From the NCBI GenBank assembly GCA_014529385.2, contig CM043954.1:96119247-96176746 (forward strand): a DNA stretch of 57,500 nt, written 5' to 3'. Below the pieces are notes generated by a model. The model did no database searches. It was not told the DNA's origin and saw only the letters and a list, made by a program, of their open reading frames with translations. Both the position numbers and the translations under genes were made by a program. This DNA is from Adiantum capillus-veneris (Eukaryota; Streptophyta; Polypodiopsida; Polypodiales; Pteridaceae). Shown piece by piece: positions 44,551-52,642 of this stretch. The stretch's first letter is position 1; every line of letters begins with the position of its first letter.

Positions 44551-44582
44551 CATTAGGAGAAAGTTGGACTCACTTTTGGGCC
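44551..44582 (+). repeat. Left terminal inverted repeat of the 12.6-kb element
   Basis: It starts CATTAGGAGAAAG and ends CACTTTTGGGCC. It differs from the right end by one base (T versus C at position 14). The interior from 44583 to 44891 is non-coding and may hold the transposase promoter. Confidence 0.8.
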
Positions 44583-44891
44583 CTGTAATAAGTGCCACGT
44601 CGGCTTAGAGAGAGAAAATGAAAATGTTAACTTGTGCATTTTATGTGATACTTTTCTGCGCAACAAAAAGCCAAAATGACATTCTTTGGTAGGTAGCCGC
44701 CGTCTTTATCATTCTTATACTTCGTTCTCTTGTCAGGAATTCAACTAACCATATGACTAATGATTTGAAATTCCAACTTACAAGCGTTCCCTCCAGAAAC
44801 ATAAGCCACACGAACTCTATCAACTCTGAATATGGCTTTCCCTCCCAAAACGTGAGACATTTCTCCGTCTTCTTCTCTATCAACTTTAGGA

Positions 44892-47578
44892 ATGGAGAAC
44901 GCATCTTTTCCTGATGAAAACACTAATTTGAACTTACAATCCTCGGCCCCTTCATCTTTAACACTTACCCAAAGAAAGAACACACATCATCTTCATGTTG
45001 ATATATTGCAAGAGTACGCACCGTTACAGAAACGTAGGAGGGAGTCTTTCTTATCTCAACGGGAGAAAGAACTTAGAAGGACAAACAAGGAACATCATTT
45101 GGATTTGTGGACCGATGGGTCTATTTATCCAAAGGATCCTACGACAAATGCGCCACCTCCCTTTGCTAATATCACTAACCTCTTACATTTCATAGGCGAT
45201 GGCAAGGATGGGCTATTGGGATACACCGAACATTTGGAAATGAGAGGATTGAATCCGGAAAGGCAAAGAAACTTCCTAGCAATGGAGAACATGCAGCTGA
45301 AGAAACTTAATGAAGCATGATCTCAAAAGATTTCATCAAACAAAGAGACAATCCAAGGCCTTGAGAAGAAGCTCACAAGTTTGCGAGAGAAAGACACCAT
45401 GCCTGGTAGTCGGAAAAGAAAACGAGATCTGTGCAACCTTGAGAACATGAAGGTTGGTAGTGGTGGCCTGAAAAAACGAATACGAGCTTTAAGGTAACTT
45501 GAAGTTTGTTTCTTCAATGTGCTTCATTAAGAAGTGGATACACTTACTTTCCTATACATGATCATAATGCATTGTGCTTTTTTGGCAGGTCTTTACTGCA
45601 TCCAAACTCGAACGGTGCAGGCTTCAATGCCGGAGTGCATTACAGCCGTCTAGTTCCAAAAGAAGTAGTTAAAGAGATGATAACTCAGAAAAAATTTTGT
45701 AAGTTGAAAGGGAGGCTACTTACCTCCTTCATGAACGAGAATCAGCTGGAACCAATGGAAGTGCAAGCAATACTTGATGAGAGTGGCATCTCGCAGATGG
45801 GATACAGGGCACTCTTAAAAGCATTAGCTAAAAAATCTCAAAATAAACTACAGAGAAGATCATTGTTGCCAAAGCCATCACATGTAAAGGATGCTCGCCG
45901 GCATGTAAACGATGAGGTGTTTGAGAAACTTGGGTCACCATTCCATATTGAAGCAACGTTCTTAGGCAAGGGCGGCAGAGAGGTATAGTTTAACGAGCAC
46001 AACAACCTCTTTGTTGATCTTGAAGCATTTCAAAGGTATGTAGTTCACTTCTTTGACATCAGTCGAGACGAGTGCGGTGGGGTTCTCAAGTTTGTTTTGA
46101 AGCTCAGCGAGTGCGAGGTCCTGAAGAACAAGAATTTGGAGAGAGTCACCATTAACCTCATGAATAGAGCTGTGGATCCATCAATAACGAAAGAGGATCC
46201 ACAATACTTCAGCGTGCAATCAAAAAACAACATTCTATCTCTAGGATCATTTCAGGTATACTTCGTTCAATCTTTGATAACAAAAATATTGATTATTTGG
46301 TTGTTGATTTTGTGTTTTCATTTTTCACTGCAGGTTGATAAGGAAAATTTTGAAATCCTCGATTGGGTTTTTAGTCAAACCTAAATTCCTTCTATCATCA
46401 GTGAACAAAGAAACGGAGCCATTCTTTTAGTGGAAGGATTTGGCGACTACACAGTGGAATGGTACATGGCAGGTGACTTAAAGACTCTTAAGTGTATGTA
46501 CAACATAACACACGGAGCAGCTGTGGCAAAGAAATGGAGCCGTTCTTTCAGTGGAAGGATTTGGCGACTACACAGTGGAATGGCACATGACAGGTGACTT
46601 AAAGACTCTTAAGTGTATGTACAACATAACACACGGAGCAGCTGTGGCAAATCCATGCTTATATTGCATGGCAGATGCACAATCACTTGAGAGTGTGCAA
46701 TGGATTAGAGCTCCCAACAAACATCTTCAAGATAAAACTTTTAAACCAGTGCTTGATATTCCTCTGAGTAGAGTTCACGTCTGTACACTTCATGCACTCT
46801 GTCGAATAATTGAAAAGGTGGTTCATTTGTACATATGTTTTGCATGGACATTAAAGCCAGAGAGTGAGTCGAAAAAAGTGATCAAAGCATTAGAAGGAGT
46901 GCTCTCAGACATTGGTTTGCATGGAGGCAATGTCAAAATCTAAGAGGACCCTAAGATGTCTCAAAGTCGGTACAAGGTACCAAGGAAAGCATCGATAGGC
47001 GGAGTGAAGGCAAGAAGGTTTCTTGGGTTTAGCCTTAAAGATTCAGATAGAGAAGAAAGAAGAATCATGTTCAACAAATGGAAACAGTTACATAAAGTGG
47101 TTAAAGACAATGCTGGTGGTGGGGCAATCCAGAATCACAAGGCGGACATGTGGAAATCACTAGATAAAATTTTCCACTACCTTGAGCAACATTCTTGGGA
47201 CCAAAGTAAGCTCACATCATTTCAAGCAGCCTTGCTGGATTGGAAAAAGGCTTACCTTACAGGGTGGGGTGGGCAACATATCACACATTACATGGTAGGC
47301 TGGCATTCTACGTATACAAAACAAAATTTTAAATTGTACTCAACTGACCATTTTGTTTTATTTCAATGCAGCACATACTGTTCAACCATGGTCCATATTT
47401 TGCCAAGACATATGGCTCACTATCAACATGGTCCACACAAGGCATGGAAAAAACCCACTACATGGCAAGAACAGGTTATTTTAAGCACACTCGACATGGG
47501 GGAGGAAAAGAAAAGGCCAATAGCCTATTAGAGTTACACCAATGGACTTATAGACGACTAATTCATAGAGCAAGGTAG
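44892..47578 (+). pseudogene. RNase H-fold transposase-like gene, four exons, disrupted
   Basis: Exons as I read them: 44892-45493, 45589-46255, 46334-47294 and 47372-47578. The introns (95, 78 and 77 bp) have GT-AG ends and keep phase. The protein has a charged, coiled-coil-like N-terminus, a basic SRKRKRD segment, FFDISRDECGG, GDLKTLKCMYNITHG followed by PCLYCMAD, a helical segment VCTLHALCRIIEKV, then ITHYM and the C-terminal block STQGMEKTHYMARTGYFKHT plus RHGGG. I recall this last block from repetitive transposase-like proteins of invertebrates and algae; D, D and E in the first, second and last blocks may be catalytic (inference). Lesions: TGA 45318, TAG 45986, TAA 46382, TAA 46941 and a 121-bp tandem duplication. 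Confidence 0.7.
46406..46647 (+). repeat. 121-bp tandem duplication inside the transposase gene
   Basis: Copies 46406-46526 and 46527-46647 both span the FGDYTVEW...DLKTLKC coding and differ by a few bases. The unit is not a multiple of three, so it shifts the frame. Confidence 0.9.
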
Positions 47579-47695
47579 AAGGAACTTCTTAAGAGTTCAG
47601 AAATTACACGGTCTTTACAACACATCCGCAAAGAGAAGAAAAAGATGGCTTGGGGAGCTTCAAATGCGACGGAGCGCCATGCGAGGTGGTGCCGG

Positions 47696-49165
47696 TCACG
47701 AGTCAGGAGTGGGAGAAGATGGACCTGAGCCCATCGTTTTTATCCTCTTCGATGCACCTCCTTCCTCCTCACTTTGTACCTCTTCGATGTGCAAGCTCTG
47801 TAGACAAGCTCGTTCCTCTGTTGATGGCAGCATCCCCACGGGCATCATGCGTCTTCTTTCCCTCAGAAACAGCCGCTTATTGTATGGATCTAAGCTTTCT
47901 GGGTCTTCAACCCCTGCAGCCAAAGCCTGAGCTATGTAGGACATGAAATAGGGGGCTCTGAGTGCCTGGCACCCATACCCAATGCCAAATACACGTAGAG
48001 CAAACTGTTTTTCAATCAGAATTACTCTTTCTGCGTTTAGTGAGAGGGGGTGCTCACCACACAATCTTGTAATAACTTTCATTGCAAATAGTGGGAACTT
48101 TGTATTGTCATCGGAGTATTCCTTGTGGTATATTATGATCTACATAATAATTGCAATGAATTTATGGGCCGTAAGTGAGATGAGTACAATTGTCAAGTAC
48201 TTGAATTGTTTCTACAGACCTTTTTGTGGTTGAAACGCCCGATGTAGTGAGACAACGCCGCATCCTTGCCTTGGACTCCAGTGACAAGCCCTTGCCGTGA
48301 GCCTCCCGCTCTTCTAAGGAAACTATCGTCATATACTAGCACCTGGCAACAAAAAAAAATGTTCATGATATTTTATCACTCGGCCATCTCTAATACCATC
48401 TGAATGCATGACAAAAGTTACCATCTGATTCTCGTCCATTTCCAGCATCGACCTCCCCCACAAGTGAATAGACTGACTATTCATTACATGATATTCGGGT
48501 GCCACGTGTCTACCCATGTTTTCCAAGCCGAGTTGTTTTGTTGTCAATTCAAACTGCTCATCTGTTGGCAAATTGGCCTCTCCAGACTTCGCCTCATTGA
48601 ACGTATCTTTAATCAGTTGCGACCCTGAAGTGAACTGTGAGTCTGAGTCGCGGACAGCTGTGTCAGCAATAAGATGTTGGTCCACTCCATCATCGTCCAC
48701 AAACCCCATGTCTGCCTCACAAAAATTTGCAATTGCCACTAGGCAGTATTCCTCCCGTATATTGAGCTCATGCATGATATCTGTGAGCAGAACATAGTGG
48801 GTGTCGCCCTCCATAGCAAAGCTAGGAGCACAATTCAGAGGCAAAGTCGCTTCCATACTTGGGCTTTCTTGCTTGCACCCTATTGCTGCATCCGCGAGAG
48901 AAACAAGAGTTAAGCCCACATCAAATGTTTCCTTTTTTACCTCTTCCCGCTCTTCTTCTGGGTTGAATTGCACCTCCACATCCTCTACCTCTTCCTCCGG
49001 CGCCAATGGACAACTACCGAAAGTTGTTGACTGCGAAGTCTTTGACTCACCATCCATTTGCAAGTATAAGTAACAGACAAACCCATGGTAGAATTCCACG
49101 TCTGTCTCCAGGACTATGATCCCCATGACTGAAATAAAAAGCGAGCCAAAACTATTTGGTGTCAT
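47696..49165 (-). CDS. Intact three-exon gene of unknown function (436 aa)
   Basis: Minus-strand exons: 49165-48422, 48342-48220 and 48139-47696, with introns of 79 bp (GTAACT...GCCAG) and 80 bp (GTCTGT...GTAG). The joined frame has no stop over 436 codons, so this gene looks intact while its neighbours are broken. The N-terminal third is acidic (EEEVEDVEVQFNPEEEREEV). The centre reads HVAPEYHVMNSQSIHLWGRS, followed after splicing by VLVYDDSFLRRAGGSRQG. The last exon has FALRVFGIGYGCQALRAPYF and ends in a Ser-rich tail with KRIK. An alternative start is the Met beginning MDGESKTSQ at 49060. I do not recognise the family. It converges with the transposase gene. Confidence 0.65.
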
Positions 49166-49204
49166 AACAAAGCGAATGTTGGGCCTCGAGTAGCCCTCAA
49201 TGTC

Positions 49205-49625
49205 CTATTTTGCTTGGTTCAGTCCCGTGCGCTAATGTCATAAGAGGTGACGTTAGTTGAGTCAGAACCAAGCGAGTAGGGTCCCCAAGAATTTCTGAAG
49301 GACCCTCTTCGCTTGGTTCTGTCCCGTGTGCTAATGTCATAAGAGTTGATGTTAGTTGAGTCAGAACCAAGCGAGTAGGGCCCCCAAGAATTTCCGAAGG
49401 ACTCTATTCGCTTTGTTCTGTCCCGTGTGCTAATGTCATAAGAGTTGACGTTAGTTGAGTCAGAACCAATGGAGTAGGGGCCCCAAGAATCACCGAATGG
49501 CCCTATCGACGGGTTATGTCCCTTTCGCTAATGCCATAAGTGGTGATGTTAGTTGAGTCAGTACCAAGCGAGTAGTGCCCCCAAGAATCTCCGAAGGGCC
49601 CTATTTGCTTGGTTCTGTCTTGTGG
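49205..49625. repeat. Hairpin tandem array I (four units of about 100 bp)
   Basis: Each unit holds an inverted repeat whose arms read about CAGAACCAAGCGAGTAGGG on one side and CCCTATTCGCTTGGTTCTG on the other, around a CCAAGAATTTCCGAAGG loop. The spacer GTCCCGTGTGCTAATGTCA and GACGTTAGTTGAGTCAG separates units. The array starts 40 bp upstream of the start codon of the 436-aa gene. Confidence 0.85.
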
Positions 49626-49714
49626 CATTCGGAACAGGTGCATAAGAACAGAGCATATTATGTTATCAGTGATAGATTTATAGGCCTACTCACTCACTAT
49701 GCCCAAACTCAGGC

Positions 49715-49835
49715 ACGGTCACATAAGGAGTAATTATTCCAACCATGAATGCGATACGGTCACATAAGGAGTAATTATTCCAACCATGAATGCGATACGG
49801 TCACATAATGAGTAATTATTCCAACCATGCATGCG
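49715..49835. repeat. 41-bp tandem repeat, three copies
   Basis: Copies start at 49715, 49756 and 49797. The unit contains ACGGTCACATAAGGAG, TAATTATTCCAACCATG and AATGCGAT. No palindrome shared with the hairpin arrays is seen. Confidence 0.9.
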
Positions 49836-50019
49836 TTTTTACCCTAACGCAGTGGCTTCGGTGTGCACACAATTAACAACACACAGGAAGGGGAGAGGCA
49901 GGGAGAAAGAACCTGTCTCTGTAATATCCAATGGCGCCGAGTTGGATGGTGATGTCACAGGCCACCGATAGCAAGAACCACAGGGGGGCGATGGCGACGC
50001 GGCAGCAAAGGACTCGACC

Positions 50020-50375
50020 CAGTGGAGGTCACTCAACGCAGGATCATGAGAGCTGGCCAAGGGGAAGAGCGCAGAAAATGCAAAGGCGATGGCAAATGCA
50101 AGGGCGATAGGTCTGACTCTAAACGCAGGATCACGAGAGCTGGCCAAGGGGAAGGGCGCAGAAAAGGCAAAGGCATGAGAGCTGGCCAAGCAGAAGGTGC
50201 GAGATGGAGATGGAGATGGCGAATGCAAGGGCGATCGGCGTCTGACTCTAAATGCAAGATCACGAGAGCTGGCCAAGGGGAAGGGCGCAGAAAAGGGAAA
50301 GGCACGAGAGCTGGCCACGTAGAAGGTGCGAGATGGAGATGGAGATGGCGACTGCAAGGGCGATTGGCGTCTGTC
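50020..50375. repeat. GC-rich minisatellite
   Basis: Imperfect repeats of GAGAGCTGGCCAAGGGGAAG, GGCGCAGAAAAGGCAAAGGC, GATGGAGATGGAGATGGCGA and TGCAAGGGCGAT occur in units of roughly 90-130 bp. Long Ser/Pro/Ala or Lys/Gly frames on both strands follow from the repeat and should not be taken as genes. 50376-50764 has no coding that I can support. Confidence 0.8.
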
Positions 50376-50764
50376 TGACCCTTAACGGTCACTCAAAAAG
50401 GCACGTGGGCTGCGCTCTCAAGGACAACCAGTATTAAATGGTCTCACAGTACGATTTACTAACCGCAATCTCGTGCATAAGTGAAGTTGTCACCCTCCCC
50501 GAGGTAAGCATTCTAAGTTGAGGCATTACCCCCGCCAAACATCTCAAGTTTCAATTATTCTGCCTCTTTTCGCGTCCTCTACTGCGCATCATTCTAATTA
50601 ACTCTACCCCCATCGACGCTACGCGGTAAGCAAACTCCATCACCTCTTACTCTCGAGCATCCTCCTTCTCTTACTCTTGTTCTGTAGTGCTTCAGCGACG
50701 CGGAACTGTACACACAGTGAAGAGGTATGCTACTTACTACCCTTCTGTGCACTTGTATTTTGTG

Positions 50765-51378
50765 TAGCTGGTCAGTACCAAGCGAATAAGGTAAGGTCAC
50801 TTAGTCCGAAGGGCCCTATTCGTTTGGTACTGACCAAAAGAAAATTTAAGTGACGTTTGCTAGTACAGAGGTCAATACTAAGCAAATAAGGGGAAGGTAA
50901 CCCCTGCTTGTTGCGGATTTAGGGTTTTCTTTTGCCAAATACGCGTTTTGATTTCGGTCCGATGCGCTTGTGTTTTAGGTAGTTGGTCAGTACCAAGCGA
51001 ATAAGGTAAGGTCACTTAGTCTGAAGGGTCCTATTTGCTTGGTACTGACCAAAAGAAAATTTAAGTGATGTCTGCTAGTACAGAGGTCAATACTAAGAAA
51101 ATAAGGGGAAGGTAACCCCTGCTTGTTGTGGATTTAGGGCTTTCTTTTGCCAAATACGTGTTTTGATTTCGGTCCCGTGCGCTTGTATTTTGTGTAGTTG
51201 GTCAGTACCAAGCGAATAAGGTAAGGTCACTTAGTCCGAAGGGCCCTATTCGCTTGGTACTGACCAAAAGAAAATTTAAGTGATGTCTGCTAGTACAGAG
51301 GTCAATACTAAGCAAATAAGGGGAAGGTAACCCCTGCTTGTTGCGGATTTAGGGTTTTCTTTTGCCAAATACGCCTTT
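50765..51378. repeat. Hairpin tandem array II (three units of 215 bp)
   Basis: GGTCAGTACC starts recur at 50770, 50985 and 51200. Each unit has near-perfect arms TTGGTCAGTACCAAGCGAATA and TATTCGCTTGGTACTGACCAA around a 30-bp loop. A half-site GGTCAATACTAAGCAAATAAGG and the segment CTTGTTGCGGATTTAGGG follow. The array ends at the 3' end of the two-exon gene. Confidence 0.9.
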
Positions 51379-51383
51379 TGATT

Positions 51384-52125
51384 TTATAAGAAAGAAACAA
51401 AATTACAACTGAACACCGGGTTTGAGTTAGAAAACACTTCAGAATTTACAAAGAGTGGCCTATTAATTTCCGGGGGTTTCTTCAACAGCCAAGCTATCTC
51501 TTCGCAAAGCCTGTTTGCAAAGTTAATGGCTTCCTCATATTTACTGGCTAGCTCAAGAACTTCATCCTTCATTTCCTGAAGCCAATTAATGATTGCCTCC
51601 ATAGAGCCATTCTCGGCAAGCAATCGCTGCATGTCTTCAGGCCTTCTTGCTTCCAAAGAGTCTTTAAGGATTGAGACCCTCTTCCTGACGATCAGCATTT
51701 GCTGCAGCTTCAGGCTAGCATCCTGCACAGAGCATTTAGCAAGTAAGCTCTTCAAACTAGGAGCTTGGAAATTGGGAGCAGAAAGCAAAGAATTACCAGC
51801 GGCTTACCTCGAGAATTGACTCCCGTGTTGACAGCAGCCACTCCCGAGCTGTGTCAGTCGAGAACATTAAAGGTAGCATCGGGGGAGGGCCAAGGGGAGA
51901 CCTCATGAGGAGGGCCCGGATGCGGTGTTGCTGGTGCTGCGGGAGTATACCTTGGAAAGGCATCGCCACTATCCAAGCTTCTTTTGGTTGTTCTGCGAAA
52001 CCCTGAGGGAGGTTCTGAAACAACTGCTTCTTAAATAGACTTTCAAACATGCCTAAAAAGCAGATCTTAGGCTCTGGCTTATGAGTTAGTGGTCTGTGAG
52101 GGGTGGTACTGCCATGAGGTTTCAT
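51384..52125 (-). CDS. Intact two-exon gene, unknown function, helical C-terminus
   Basis: Minus-strand exons 52125-51808 and 51722-51384 are joined across an 85-bp intron (GTAAGC...GTGCAG) in phase 0, giving about 218 residues with no stop. The first exon is Pro/His-rich then helical (CFLGMFESLFKKQLFQNLPQ; DTAREWLLSTRESILE). The second (DASLKLQQMLIVRKRVSIL; AIINWLQEMKDEVLELASKY) is predicted by eye to be alpha-helical with heptad character. I do not recognise it. It is divergent from the CENH3-like gene, sharing a 517-bp spacer that contains hairpin array III. Confidence 0.6.
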
Positions 52126-52284
52126 GAGAGGTGGACGTGGGAGAGAGAATCAATGGTACCATCCCCCCGATATTAGGGGAAGTGATTGGAGGGAACGATA
52201 TGACAGTTAGAACCGCATCGATTTAAGATCTCCTTCACATTGGTATTTTGTATCAGCGGCGGATGCAAACCTGTTCGCTTGCTT

Positions 52285-52578
52285 GTACACTTTTCTGAGG
52301 TCACTACCCAGCAAATAAGGTATTTTCTTGTAGGGGTTGCAAACCTGTTCGCTTGGTAATGATCTCAGAAAATGTAAGTGATATCTGCTATTACTTTTTT
52401 TGAAGTCACTACCGAGCGAATAAGGCAAGGCAAACTCTTTCCTATGCACCTATTCACTCGGTAGTGACCTCAGAAAATATAAGTCATGTCTACCATTACT
52501 ATTTTCTGAGGTCAATACCGAGCGAATAAGGCAAGGCAACTCTTTCCTATGCACCTATTTGCTTGGTACTGACCTTTT
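52285..52578. repeat. Hairpin tandem array III (three units of about 108 bp)
   Basis: The arms read TTCTGAGGTCACTACCGAGC or GAGGTCAATACCGAGCGAAT on one side and TTCGCTTGGTAATGATCTCA or CACTCGGTAGTGACCTCAGA on the other. The loop contains GCAAGGCAAACTCTTTCC. The last unit ends 65 bp upstream of the CENH3-like start codon, inside the divergent promoter region. Confidence 0.88.
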
Positions 52579-52642
52579 CTTAAATCTGAAGTCCCTTGTG
52601 CTGACAAATGAATTGTCTTTTGGTGTTATTGTATTTGTAGAG

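Noticed and set aside
44551-44640. Reading 44551-44640 as the continuation of the MULE zinc finger (GPCNKCHVG...CILC)
   Set aside because: It needs a stop codon right at the joint, and the same 32 bp recur inverted at 57100. The proper SWIM continuation is found at 57132, so this is transposon-end sequence.
44641-44983. Minus-strand frames opposite the start of the transposase-like gene
   Set aside because: They overlap the TIR-to-ATG region and exon 1, have no motif, and are shadows of the plus-strand gene.
49839-50392. Long Ser/Pro/Phe-rich minus-strand frames (172 and 119 codons) and a Lys/Gly-rich plus-strand frame
   Set aside because: All follow from the GC-rich minisatellite. Frames are open on both strands because of the repeat unit, and no start context or splice sites support them.
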